Origin: Nocardia gamkensis NBRC 108242
GTDB lineage: Bacteria > Actinomycetota > Actinomycetes > Mycobacteriales > Mycobacteriaceae
Direction: 5' to 3'
Assembly: GCF_001612985.1 (NCBI RefSeq)
Contig: NZ_BDBM01000072.1
Coordinates: forward strand, 1 to 36,938
DNA length: 36,938 nt
The notes beneath the pieces were generated by a model. It saw only the letters and a list, made by a program, of their open reading frames with translations. It did no database searches and had not been told where the DNA came from. Shown piece after piece: positions 8,038 to 16,389 of this stretch. Every line of letters begins with the position of its first letter. The stretch's first letter is position 1. The position numbers and the translations under genes are program-made.

Positions 8038-9523
8038 AGGTAACGGCACGCGGTCGACAGCGAAAGCGGGTACCCAGAAGACCGGCGCCCAGCCACAGCG
8101 GAGCCGGGCGTCGGGTATGGGGCCCGCGGCGTGGCTGGCACGCCCGCTCGCGTCGTTCCACCTCGTCGTTACCATCGCGACACTGCTGACCGCCCTGGGA
8201 CTCGTCATGGTCCTGTCGGCGTCCGGAGTCGTCGAATACGCGGAAGGCGGGTCGGCGTACTCGCTGTTCATCCAGCAGACCCTGTTCGCGGCGATCGGCG
8301 CCGTCCTGTTCTATCTGGCCCTGCGGGTTCCGCTGCGTCTGTTACGCCAAGCGTCGTTCCCGCTGTTCGCGATGTCGGTGCTGGCGCTGGTGCTCGTCCT
8401 CGTTCCCGGTATCGGCACCCGCGTTCAGGGCGCCCGCCGGTGGCTGATCCTCGGCCCGGTCTCGGTGCAGCCGTCCGAAGTCGTGAAGGTGACGCTGATC
8501 GTCTGGGGCGCTCACCTGCTGGTCTCCCGGCGCGCGATCGGTTCGGGTCTGCGCGACATCCTGGTTCCGCTCGTCCCGGCGGGTGTGCTGGTGTGTCTGC
8601 TGATCGTGGTCCAGCCGAACCTCAGCACCACGGTCGCGGTCGGGATCATCCTCGGCGCCCTGCTGTGGTTCGGCGGCCTTCCGGTCCGGTTGTTCGTGAC
8701 GATCGCGGTCTCCGGCGTCGTGGCCGCGGGTGTGCTCGCGATGTCCGCCGGATACCGGTCGAATCGGGTCCGGTCCTTCTTCAACCCGGGTTCCGATCCG
8801 CAAGGCGACAATTACCAAGCCCGGCAAGCCCTGTATTCCCTGGCCGACGGGGGGATCTGGGGCAGAGGACTTGGGCAGAGCCGGGCCAAGTGGAGCTACT
8901 TGCCGAACGCGCACAACGACTTCATCTTCGCGATCATCGGCGAAGAACTGGGCTTCCTCGGCTGCGCGCTGGTGCTCGGACTGTTCGCCCTGTTCGTCTA
9001 CACGGGCCTGCGCATCGCCAGCCGGTCGGCGGATCCGTTCCTGCAACTGCTGACCGCCGCCGCGACGACGTGGATCGCCGGGCAAGCCATGATCAACATC
9101 GGGTACGTGGTGGGTCTGCTGCCGGTCACCGGACTGCAGCTGCCGCTGGTGTCGGCCGGTGGCTCATCGCTCGCGATCACCCTGCTCATGTTCGGGCTCA
9201 TCGCCAACGCCGCTCGACACGAGCCGGAGGCCGTCGCGGCGCTGCACGCCGGACAGGACGGTCGTTTCAGTAGGCTGTTGCGGTTGCCCAAACCCGAGGT
9301 GTACGCACCGGCCCGGGCGAGTTCGGCCCGCCGCGGCCGGGCGCCGAGGCAGGCCGACCGCGGACCGTCCGCGCTCCCGCGGGGGCGGGGCGGGCGGTAC
9401 AGCGCGGAACCGCCGCGGCGCCGCTCGCCGGAGAGCCGCGGCACCAGCTCGGCGCGCGCCACCAGGGCTTGGGAACCCAGTTATCCGGTCAATCACGCAA
9501 GAGAACGGGGAAGATCTAGGTGA
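8027..9523 (+). CDS. ftsW: Septal peptidoglycan glycosyltransferase FtsW (SEDS family)
   Basis: Polytopic membrane enzyme that polymerises lipid II at the septum with FtsI. Of its 498 residues, about 40-400 form the SEDS membrane core. Family landmarks are VQPSEVVKVT, VQPNLSTT, the loop SDPQGDNYQARQ carrying the presumed catalytic aspartate (Asp257), LPNAHNDFIFAIIGEELG, and PLVSAGGSSL. The last 100 residues are an Arg/Ser/Pro-rich cytoplasmic tail. ATG 8027 is the only good start: an in-frame stop lies at 8012-8014. A G-rich run (8018-8023) may serve as ribosome site. The stop overlaps the murG GTG. Confidence 0.96.
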   Translation: MVRKGNGTRSTAKAGTQKTGAQPQRSRASGMGPAAWLARPLASFHLVVTIATLLTALGLVMVLSASGVVEYAEGGSAYSLFIQQTLFAAIGAVLFYLALRVPLRLLRQASFPLFAMSVLALVLVLVPGIGTRVQGARRWLILGPVSVQPSEVVKVTLIVWGAHLLVSRRAIGSGLRDILVPLVPAGVLVCLLIVVQPNLSTTVAVGIILGALLWFGGLPVRLFVTIAVSGVVAAGVLAMSAGYRSNRVRSFFNPGSDPQGDNYQARQALYSLADGGIWGRGLGQSRAKWSYLPNAHNDFIFAIIGEELGFLGCALVLGLFALFVYTGLRIASRSADPFLQLLTAAATTWIAGQAMINIGYVVGLLPVTGLQLPLVSAGGSSLAITLLMFGLIANAARHEPEAVAALHAGQDGRFSRLLRLPKPEVYAPARASSARRGRAPRQADRGPSALPRGRGGRYSAEPPRRRSPESRGTSSARATRAWEPSYPVNHARERGRSR

Positions 9524-10626
9524 TCTCGGTAATCGTCGCGGGCGGCGGCACGGCGGGCCACATCGAACCGGCACTGGCGGTGGCGGACGCGTTGCGGCGG
9601 CTCGACGATTCGATCCGGGTGACGGCACTGGGCACCGAACGCGGGCTGGAGACCCGCTTGGTCCCCGAACGCGGCTATCCGCTCGAGCTCATCCCTCCGG
9701 TCCCGCTGCCGCGTAAGCCGACCGCCGATCTGCTTCGGTTGCCCGGCCGGGTACGCGCCTCGGTGGCCGCGACCCGGGCGGTCATCGACGCGGTCGAGGC
9801 CGACGTGATCGTCGGATTCGGCGGCTACGTGGCGCTGCCGGCGTATCTCGCCGCGGGCGCGGGCGTGCTGCGGCGCAGGCGGCCGGTTCCGGTGGTGGTG
9901 CACGAGGCGAACGCCAAGGCCGGTATCGCGAACAAGGTCGGCGCCCGCCGCGCCGCGCGGGTGCTGGCGGCGGTCCCGGACTCGGGTCTGCCCAACGCGC
10001 GCGTGGTGGGCATCCCCGTGCGGGAATCGATCACCGGATTGGACCGCGCCGCATTACGAGCCGAGGCGCGGGCGCACTTCGGCCTGCCGGCCGAAGGACC
10101 GGTACTGCTGGTCTTCGGCGGTTCGCAGGGCGCGCGAACCCTGAACGAGGCGGTCTCCGGCGCCGCGCCCCAGCTCGCCGCCGCGGGTATCTCGGTGCTG
10201 CACGCGCACGGCCCCAAGAACACGCTGGACGTGGACGATTCCGCCGGTGCGGACGGTGTCCGGTACGCGGCGGTGCCGTACCTGTCCCGGATGGACCTCG
10301 CCTACGCCGCCGCCGACGCGGTGGTCTGCCGATCGGGCGCGATGACCGTCGCGGAAGTCTCCGCGGTGGGGCTGCCCGCGTTCTACGTGCCGCTGCCGCA
10401 TGGCAACGGGGAGCAGGAGCTCAACGCCCGGCCCGTGGTGCGCCAGGGCGGTGGCAGAATTGTCCCCGATTCCGAGTTGACGCCGAAGTACGTGATCGAT
10501 GAGGTGATTCCGCTGCTCATGGACCCCGCACGGCTGATCGAGATGGGCCGGGCCGCCGCAGGCGCCGGGCACCGCGACGCCGCCGACGAGGTGGCGCGGA
10601 TCGCGATGGAGGTGGCGCGCCGATGA
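9520..10626 (+). CDS. murG: Lipid II synthase (GlcNAc transferase) MurG
   Basis: Membrane-associated GT-B glycosyltransferase that adds GlcNAc to lipid I. It has 368 residues. The N-terminal lipid-acceptor motif GGGTAGHIEPA and GFGGYVALPA are followed by HEANAKAGIANK and, in the UDP-GlcNAc half, FGGSQGARTLN and PLPHGNGEQELNA. The GTG start overlaps the ftsW stop as GTGA, and the TGA overlaps the murC ATG. Identity is secure. Confidence 0.97.
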   Translation: MISVIVAGGGTAGHIEPALAVADALRRLDDSIRVTALGTERGLETRLVPERGYPLELIPPVPLPRKPTADLLRLPGRVRASVAATRAVIDAVEADVIVGFGGYVALPAYLAAGAGVLRRRRPVPVVVHEANAKAGIANKVGARRAARVLAAVPDSGLPNARVVGIPVRESITGLDRAALRAEARAHFGLPAEGPVLLVFGGSQGARTLNEAVSGAAPQLAAAGISVLHAHGPKNTLDVDDSAGADGVRYAAVPYLSRMDLAYAAADAVVCRSGAMTVAEVSAVGLPAFYVPLPHGNGEQELNARPVVRQGGGRIVPDSELTPKYVIDEVIPLLMDPARLIEMGRAAAGAGHRDAADEVARIAMEVARR

Positions 10627-12146
10627 GCGACACCACCGCCGACCAGGCCACGCCGGACGCCGTCACCGAACGCACAGCTCTGCCCCCGGAGCTGGAACGT
10701 GTGCACATGGTCGGCATCGGCGGGGCCGGGATGTCCGGCATCGCACGGATCCTGCTCGCCCGCGGCGGCGCGGTGTCTGGATCGGACGCCAAGGAGAGCC
10801 GTGGCGTGCTCGCGCTGCGCGCGCGCGGCGCGCAGGTGCGGATCGGGCACGACGCCACCGCCTTGGACCTGCTACCCGGCGGCCCGACCGCCGTGGTCAC
10901 CACATACGCGGCCATCCCCAAGACCAATCCGGAACTGGTCGAGGCCAACCGGCGCGAGATCCCGGTACTGCTGCGCCCCACCGTGCTGGCGTCGCTGATG
11001 CGAGGGCATCGCACCCTGCTCGTCTCCGGCACGCACGGCAAGACCTCCACCACCTCGATGCTCATCGTGTCGTTGCAGCACTGCGGGGTCGACCCGTCGT
11101 TCGCGGTGGGCGGTGAGCTGAACGAGGCGGGCACCAACGCCCACCACGGCACCGGCGACATCTTCGTGGCCGAGGCCGACGAGAGCGACGGCTCGCTGCT
11201 GCAATACGACCCGGACGTCGCCGTGGTCACCAACATCGAGTCCGATCACCTGGACTTCTTCGGCTCCGACGAGGCCTACGTTCAGGTCTTCGACGACTTC
11301 GCCGACCGGCTCGCCGCGGGCGGCCTGCTGGTGGTGTGCCTGGACGATCCCGGCTCGCGGGCGCTGGCCGAGCGGGTCGGCGAGCGCTTGGCCGAGCGGA
11401 ACGTCCAGGTCCTCGGCTACGGCTCCGGCGACCTCGCGGACGCGCCGGTCCCGGTGGGCGCCCGGCTGCACAGCTGGGAGCCGCGCGACGTCGGCGGCAT
11501 CGCGCAGTTCCAGCTCGCCGACGAGGCCGCGCCGCGCGCGCTGCGCCTGGCGGTGCCGGGCAGGCACATGGCGCTCAACGCGCTCGGCGCCCTGCTCGCC
11601 GCCCGGGCCGCCGGCGCCGAGGTGGGGGAGATCATCCAGGGCCTGGAGGGGTTCGGCGGTGTGCACCGCCGGTTCCAGTTCGCCGGGCGGGAGAACGGCG
11701 TGCGGGTGTTCGACGACTACGCCCATCACCCCACCGAGGTGCGCGCGGTGCTCGGCGCCGCCGCCGAACTGGTCCAGCAGGAGGCGCGCGACGGCGCCCG
11801 GTCCAGGCAGGGGCGGGTGATCGTGGTCTTCCAGCCGCACCTCTACAGCCGCACCGCGACCTTCGCGCAGGACTTCGGCGCCGCGCTCAGCCTGGCCGAC
11901 GAAGTCGTCGTGCTCGACGTCTACGGCGCGCGGGAGAAGCCGCTGCCCGGCGTGAACGGTGCGCTGGTCGCGCAGTCGGTGACCAAACCGGTGCACTACC
12001 AGCCGGATATGTCCCGGGTCGGGCGCCAGGTCGCTGGGCTGGCGTTGCCGGGCGACGTGGTGATCACCATGGGCGCCGGTGACGTCACGATGCTGGGCAG
12101 CCAGATTCTCGACGGATTACGGGCGCGTCCCCAGCACGGACGGTGA
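10623..12146 (+). CDS. murC: UDP-N-acetylmuramate:L-alanine ligase MurC
   Basis: Cytoplasmic ligase that adds the first amino acid, L-alanine, to UDP-MurNAc. It has 507 residues, with the N-terminal nucleotide-sugar motif MVGIGGAGMSGIA, the ATP loop GTHGKTSTT (Lys140), the central DESDGSLL segment and the C-terminal motif FDDYAHHPTE. The ATG overlaps the murG stop (ATGA); ftsQ follows after 6 nt. Identity is secure. Confidence 0.97.
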   Translation: MSDTTADQATPDAVTERTALPPELERVHMVGIGGAGMSGIARILLARGGAVSGSDAKESRGVLALRARGAQVRIGHDATALDLLPGGPTAVVTTYAAIPKTNPELVEANRREIPVLLRPTVLASLMRGHRTLLVSGTHGKTSTTSMLIVSLQHCGVDPSFAVGGELNEAGTNAHHGTGDIFVAEADESDGSLLQYDPDVAVVTNIESDHLDFFGSDEAYVQVFDDFADRLAAGGLLVVCLDDPGSRALAERVGERLAERNVQVLGYGSGDLADAPVPVGARLHSWEPRDVGGIAQFQLADEAAPRALRLAVPGRHMALNALGALLAARAAGAEVGEIIQGLEGFGGVHRRFQFAGRENGVRVFDDYAHHPTEVRAVLGAAAELVQQEARDGARSRQGRVIVVFQPHLYSRTATFAQDFGAALSLADEVVVLDVYGAREKPLPGVNGALVAQSVTKPVHYQPDMSRVGRQVAGLALPGDVVITMGAGDVTMLGSQILDGLRARPQHGR

Positions 12147-12152
12147 CCCGGC

Positions 12153-12875
12153 GTGCGCGGGGTCGACTCGGCGCGCGCGGCCGGGCGCCGCGCGGGTGAT
12201 CGGTTCGGCGAGATCGAATGGCGCCGGATTCGCCTGTGGGGATTGCTGAGCGTGTGCGTTCTCGCAGTGCTCTGTGTCATCGCCTGGTTCACCCCGGCGC
12301 TCTCGGTACGCACCGTGCGGATCGAGGGGGCGGTGGCGGTCCCCGAGCAACAGGTGCGGGATCTGCTCGAAATTCCCTCCGGCCGCTCGATGCTGCGAAT
12401 CGACACCAATGCCGTCGCCCGGCGAGTGGTGAGCATTCCGAAGGTGCGCTCGGCACGGGTGCAACGGATATTTCCGTCCACCGTCCGGGTGACCGTGGTC
12501 GAGCGCGCCGCGGTGCTGTACTACGACAGCCCGCAAGGCGCGCATCTACTGGACGCCGACGGCGTCGAATTCGCGGTCGAGCCCGCGCCGATCGGCGTGC
12601 CGAAGTTGGTCACCGGTCATCCCGGCGGCGCCGATCCGGTGACCGCGGCGGCGGTCGCGATACTCGCCATCGTGCCGCCTGCGCTGGCAGTTCAGGTGAG
12701 CGAGGTTGCGGCCCGGTCCATTTCGGATATTTCGCTGAATCTGAAGGACGGCCGCACGGTACTCTGGGGCGGGAGCAACGACGCCGAGCGAAAGGCGGCG
12801 GTGGTGTTGCCGTTGTTGACGCGCCCCGGAACGGTGTTCGATGTGTCGAGTCCCAATCTGGTCACGGTAAAGTGA
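12153..12875 (+). CDS. ftsQ: Divisome protein FtsQ (DivIB family)
   Basis: Single-pass membrane protein that links cytoplasmic and external parts of the divisome. It has 240 residues: a charged cytoplasmic tail (1-27), one helix (about 28-47, LWGLLSVCVLAVLCVIAWF), a POTRA domain starting at VRTVRIEGAVAV (about 52-120), then the beta domain with LLDADGVEF. The GTG start 6 nt after murC is the first in frame and gives the usual topology. It is followed by a 352-bp gap, so ftsZ very probably has its own promoters as well as read-through. Confidence 0.95.
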   Translation: MRGVDSARAAGRRAGDRFGEIEWRRIRLWGLLSVCVLAVLCVIAWFTPALSVRTVRIEGAVAVPEQQVRDLLEIPSGRSMLRIDTNAVARRVVSIPKVRSARVQRIFPSTVRVTVVERAAVLYYDSPQGAHLLDADGVEFAVEPAPIGVPKLVTGHPGGADPVTAAAVAILAIVPPALAVQVSEVAARSISDISLNLKDGRTVLWGGSNDAERKAAVVLPLLTRPGTVFDVSSPNLVTVK

Positions 12876-12910
12876 TCCACACCCATTGCGCCCAGGTAAT
12901 TTTCAGCGGT

Positions 12911-12926
12911 CCGGAAGTGATTCCGG
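12911..12926. repeat. Perfect inverted repeat downstream of ftsQ
   Basis: CCGGAA and TTCCGG flank GTGA, giving a 6-bp stem with a 4-nt loop about 35 nt after the ftsQ stop. There is no U-run. It may attenuate read-through from the mur genes into ftsZ; position is the only support. Confidence 0.3.
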
Positions 12927-13076
12927 TGCCGAGAAGGGGGCCGGGGGGCAACCGTTCACCATACGACGTGTGGAGCGGCGAGACGAGCGGGATCACGCAA
13001 GATTCTGTCTCTCGTTTCGGCGCGCCTGCGCGCGTATCGCGTCGGCTGCGAATAGCGTTTCGCAACAGTCGGATAC

Positions 13077-13114
13077 TTGACATAACGCTAACCCTATGGT
13101 TGAGCTTTAGAGTT
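13077..13114 (+). promoter_or_regulatory. Promoter/operator region upstream of ftsZ
   Basis: A perfect -35 hexamer TTGACA (13077-13082), rare in this GC-rich DNA, is followed by AACC-CTAT-GGTT (13090-13101), a perfect inverted repeat, inside a looser repeat pairing 13084-13093 with 13105-13114 (7 of 10 positions by my count). TATGGT (13095-13100) and TAGAGT (13109-13114) fit TANNNT, but neither lies 16-18 nt from the TTGACA, so which -10 is used is unclear. The AT-rich block sits 114-150 bp before the ftsZ ATG in the 352-bp ftsQ-ftsZ gap, a natural place to control FtsZ level. Confidence 0.5.
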
Positions 13115-13227
13115 TGCCCGAGCCGCGGTTCGCTCTTCGCAGCGACCCGACCTCCGGATCGGGCCTACGAGCGGTGTGCCGAGAATCCGGAAACGACAGG
13201 CTTTAGATCGAAGGAAGGCGAGAGCCC

Positions 13228-14472
13228 ATGACGCCCCCGCACAACTACCTTGCGGTGATCAAGGTCGTCGGTATCGGCGGCGGCGGTGTGAATGCCGTCA
13301 ACCGGATGATCGAGCAAGGACTCAAAGGTGTCGAGTTCATCGCGGTCAACACCGACGCCCAGGCCCTGCTGATGAGTGATGCCGACGTCAAGCTCGACGT
13401 CGGCCGTGAACTGACCCGCGGCCTCGGCGCGGGCGCGGACCCCGAGGTCGGGCGCAAGGCCGCCGAGGACCACAAGGACGAGATCGAAGAGGTGCTCAAG
13501 GGCGCCGACATGGTCTTCGTGACCGCGGGCGAGGGCGGTGGCACCGGCACCGGTGGCGCCCCCGTCGTCGCGCAGATCGCCCGCAAGCTCGGCGCCCTCA
13601 CCATCGGCGTGGTCACCCGTCCGTTCTCCTTCGAGGGCAAGCGGCGCGGGAACCAGGCCGAGGTCGGCATCAACCTGCTGCGCGAGTCGTGCGACACGTT
13701 GATCGTCATCCCGAACGACCGGCTGCTCCAGCTCGGCGACGCGGCGGTGAGCCTGATGGACGCGTTCCGTTCCGCGGACGAGGTGCTGCTCAACGGTGTG
13801 CAGGGCATCACCGACCTGATCACCACCCCCGGTCTGATCAACGTCGACTTCGCCGACGTCAAGAGCGTGATGTCCGGCGCGGGCAGCGCGCTGATGGGAA
13901 TCGGTTCGGCGCGTGGCGAGGGCCGCTCGGTGAAAGCGGCCGAATCGGCGATCAATTCGCCGCTGCTGGAAGCGTCCATGGACGGGGCGCACGGCGTGCT
14001 GCTGTCGATCGCGGGCGGATCGGACCTCGGTCTGTTCGAGATCAACGAGGCGGCCTCGCTCGTGCAGGAGGCCGCGCACATCGAGGCCAACATCATCTTC
14101 GGCACGGTGATCGACGATTCGCTCGGAGACGAGGTGCGCGTCACCGTGATCGCGGCGGGCTTCGACGGGGGCGGACCGGCCCGGCGCACCTTCGAGAATC
14201 CCGGCCGCAGCACGATCGGCACGGCGCGCTCGGGCGAGATCGGGCAGAGCCGCACCAGTGAGGTCGCGGCGCGCGGCAGCGACAGCACACCGACTACCTC
14301 CGGCGCGACCGCCGCGGGCCGCGGCACGCTGCCGAGCTACCGGGACACCGAACGGCAGCGCACGCTGGGTGAGCCGACGGTGACGAGCAACACGCGCTCG
14401 CACATCACGCCGCCGGATGCCGGCGACGATGACGACGACGTGGACGTGCCGTCGTTCATGCGGAGGGGCTGA
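13228..14472 (+). CDS. ftsZ: Cell division GTPase FtsZ
   Basis: Tubulin-like GTPase that forms the cytokinetic ring on the inner membrane face. It has 414 residues. The Rossmann start VVGIGGGGVNAVNRM, the tubulin signature GGGTGTGGAPV (from about residue 103) and the T7 loop NVDFADVKSVM are intact. A disordered linker of about 70 residues leads to the acidic C-terminal peptide ending in VDVPSFMRRG, the known docking site for SepF, which is encoded three genes downstream. ATG 13228 follows GAAGGCGAG and gives the standard N-terminus. It has its own upstream regulatory region and a hairpin after the stop. Confidence 0.98.
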   Translation: MTPPHNYLAVIKVVGIGGGGVNAVNRMIEQGLKGVEFIAVNTDAQALLMSDADVKLDVGRELTRGLGAGADPEVGRKAAEDHKDEIEEVLKGADMVFVTAGEGGGTGTGGAPVVAQIARKLGALTIGVVTRPFSFEGKRRGNQAEVGINLLRESCDTLIVIPNDRLLQLGDAAVSLMDAFRSADEVLLNGVQGITDLITTPGLINVDFADVKSVMSGAGSALMGIGSARGEGRSVKAAESAINSPLLEASMDGAHGVLLSIAGGSDLGLFEINEAASLVQEAAHIEANIIFGTVIDDSLGDEVRVTVIAAGFDGGGPARRTFENPGRSTIGTARSGEIGQSRTSEVAARGSDSTPTTSGATAAGRGTLPSYRDTERQRTLGEPTVTSNTRSHITPPDAGDDDDDVDVPSFMRRG

Positions 14473-14547
14473 GCGCTGGAGTGTGGTTCCGGCGCAGGCC
14501 GGGACCGACCGCGCGGAGCGATCCCGGCCCGGGCCGGGACGTCTCGG

Positions 14548-14571
14548 CGGGACACGGGGAGTGGTGTCCCG
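14548..14571 (+). terminator. Hairpin after ftsZ
   Basis: CGGGACAC and GTGTCCCG form a perfect 8-bp stem with an 8-nt loop about 75 nt past the ftsZ stop. A second, loopless palindrome TCCCGGCCCGGGCCGGGA lies just before it (14522-14539). No U-run follows, as is common for actinobacterial terminators. The rest of the 269-bp gap up to 14728 shows nothing else I can name. Confidence 0.45.
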
Positions 14572-14728
14572 GAGTTCGACTATCGATCAGTGATTTCGGG
14601 GGAAGGCCGGCGTGGGGGCCGGCCGGGCGGGACCGGGCGCCGGGGCGCCCGATGCGACGCGATCGCCACCGCCCGGGGGAATTTTCGCTCTCTACCTGGG
14701 CATTTCGACGCCCGTCGCCGAGCGCAAC

Positions 14729-14734
14729 TACGCT
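14729..14734 (+). promoter_or_regulatory. -10 element giving a leaderless pgeF transcript
   Basis: TACGCT fits TANNNT and lies exactly 7 nt before ATG 14742, so transcription would begin at the start codon. No ribosome site is visible before that ATG, which agrees with leaderless translation. Confidence 0.5.
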
Positions 14735-14741
14735 CGTCGCC

Positions 14742-15470
14742 ATGACTATCGCGCCGACCATCACTGTCCGACGGGTCACCACGACCAGGGCCGGAGGCTT
14801 CTCGGCGCCACCTTACGACTCGTTCAATCTGGGCGACCACGTAGGCGACGATCCGGCGGCCGTGCGGCGCAATCGCGATCGGCTGGCCGATGGCATCGGC
14901 CTGCCGCCGGAGCGCCTGGTCTGGATGGAACAGATCCACGGCCGCGCCGTGGAGATCGTCGACGGCCCCCGCTCCGAACCGGTCCCCGCCACCGACGCGC
15001 TCGTGACCACCGTGCCGGGACTCGCGCTGGTCGTGCTCACCGCCGACTGCGTGCCCGTTCTGTTGTCCGACGACGAGGCGGGCGTGATCGCCGCGGTGCA
15101 CGCGGGACGGATCGGCGCTCGCATCGGCATCGTGCCGCGCGTGCTCGAGGCGATGGTGTCGGCCGGTGCGCGCCTGGACCGGGTGGGAGCTTTTCTCGGG
15201 CCCGCCGCATCCGGCCGTCAGTACGAGGTTCCCGCCGCCATGCGCGCCGACGTCGAAGCACACCTGCCCGGCAGTGCGACCACCACGGTCCGCGGCACCC
15301 CCGGCCTGGATCTGCGCGCGGGCATCTCCAGGCAGCTCACCGAGGCAGGCGTGGGCGCGATCGCGGTCGACCCGCGCTGCACCATCGAGGACCGCACCTT
15401 GTTCAGTCATCGCCGTGGCGCGCCGACCGGCCGGATCGCGGGTGTGATCTGGATGGAGACCGGCGCGTGA
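14742..15470 (+). CDS. pgeF: YfiH/PgeF family (multicopper-oxidase-like fold) peptidoglycan-editing or nucleoside-processing protein
   Basis: Cytoplasmic protein of the YfiH family, described both as a peptidoglycan-editing factor and as a purine-nucleoside-acting enzyme. It has 242 residues from ATG 14742; the longer open frame to 14481 is noncoding-like Arg/Pro-rich sequence. The three family metal ligands are in place: His66 (EQIHG), Cys103 (TADCVPVLL) and His120 (AAVHAGR). The usual HAGWRG motif reads HAGRIG here. The C-terminal CTIEDRTLFSHRR...TGR segment is typical. Its position between ftsZ and yggS is the conserved actinobacterial order. Confidence 0.92.
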   Translation: MTIAPTITVRRVTTTRAGGFSAPPYDSFNLGDHVGDDPAAVRRNRDRLADGIGLPPERLVWMEQIHGRAVEIVDGPRSEPVPATDALVTTVPGLALVVLTADCVPVLLSDDEAGVIAAVHAGRIGARIGIVPRVLEAMVSAGARLDRVGAFLGPAASGRQYEVPAAMRADVEAHLPGSATTTVRGTPGLDLRAGISRQLTEAGVGAIAVDPRCTIEDRTLFSHRRGAPTGRIAGVIWMETGA

Positions 15471-15522
15471 GCGCGCGTGACGCCCGTGCGGTCCCGGAGT
15501 CGAGCGTCGGTGGGGTGCGGGC

Positions 15523-16284
15523 ATGAACGCCGAGGCGAAGGCCGCGGTGGACGGTGCGCTCACGACCCGCACCGCCGAGTTGTCGGCCAACCTGGCGGGT
15601 CTGCTCGCCCGCATCGACTCCGCCTGCCGCGCGGCGGGCCGGGCGCCGGATTCGGTGCGGCTGCTGCCGGTGACGAAATTCTTCCCGGCCGCCGACGTGG
15701 CGATCCTGCACCGGCTGGGCAGGCGCGAGTTCGGCGAGTCCCGGGAGCAGGAGGCCGCGGCGAAGGTGGCGGCGCTGCGTGAGGAAGACCTCTCCGGCAT
15801 CAGCTGGCACATGATCGGGCGGTTGCAGCGGAACAAAGCCAGGGCTGTCGCCCGCTGGGCACACACCGTTCACTCGGTCGACAGCGAACGTCTGGCAACC
15901 GCTCTCGGCGCCGGTGCCCGAGCTGCGCTGGAGGCGGGAGAGCGCACCGAACCGCTTCGGGTGTTGCTCCAGGTGAGCCTGGATGACGACCCCACTCGAG
16001 GAGGCGTCGCGGCCGCGGATCTCCCCGGTCTCGCCGAACGGATTGCGAACGCGCCGGGATTACGTTTGTCGGGTCTGATGGCCATTCCGCCCTTGGGGGC
16101 GGAGTCTGATGCCGCATTTGCGCGACTTGCGATGTTGCACACGTTGTTGCTCGCCGATCATCCGGAGGCGACAGAGCTTTCCGCGGGAATGTCCGGCGAT
16201 CTGGAATGCGCGATCGAACACGGTTCGACGGTTGTGCGTGTCGGTACCGCCTTGATGGGTATGCGACCGATAACCTCGGGCTAG
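15523..16284 (+). CDS. yggS: PLP-homeostasis protein YggS (PLPBP family)
   Basis: Cytoplasmic pyridoxal-phosphate-binding protein with an alanine-racemase-like TIM barrel and no known catalytic activity; it buffers free PLP. It has 253 residues. The PLP lysine is Lys52 in LLPVTKFFPA, the barrel core shows FGESREQEAA, WHMIGRLQRNKA, and MSGDLECAIEHGST, and the end VRVGTALMG contacts the phosphate in the family. ATG 15523 begins 52 nt after pgeF, with no strong ribosome site. It forms an operon with pgeF; sepF has its own promoter. Confidence 0.94.
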   Translation: MNAEAKAAVDGALTTRTAELSANLAGLLARIDSACRAAGRAPDSVRLLPVTKFFPAADVAILHRLGRREFGESREQEAAAKVAALREEDLSGISWHMIGRLQRNKARAVARWAHTVHSVDSERLATALGAGARAALEAGERTEPLRVLLQVSLDDDPTRGGVAAADLPGLAERIANAPGLRLSGLMAIPPLGAESDAAFARLAMLHTLLLADHPEATELSAGMSGDLECAIEHGSTVVRVGTALMGMRPITSG

Positions 16285-16315
16285 CAAAGAAACCTCATCA
16301 GTCACATTCGACACA

Positions 16316-16321
16316 TATGCT
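16316..16321 (+). promoter_or_regulatory. Candidate -10 element for sepF
   Basis: TATGCT fits TANNNT in an AT-rich patch between yggS and sepF, giving a leader of about 60 nt before the sepF ATG and its strong ribosome site GAAGGAAGG (16374-16382). No clear -35 is present. Confidence 0.4.
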
Positions 16322-16389
16322 GGGATCTGACGAGGGCTGAGCAAGACTTCAACACCCGGCCGCCACCGGGGCCGAAGGAAGGTCGACCA

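Noticed and set aside
12886..13083. Short open frames on both strands in the ftsQ-ftsZ gap
   Set aside because: No ribosome sites, no family resemblance, and they overlap the promoter-like region.
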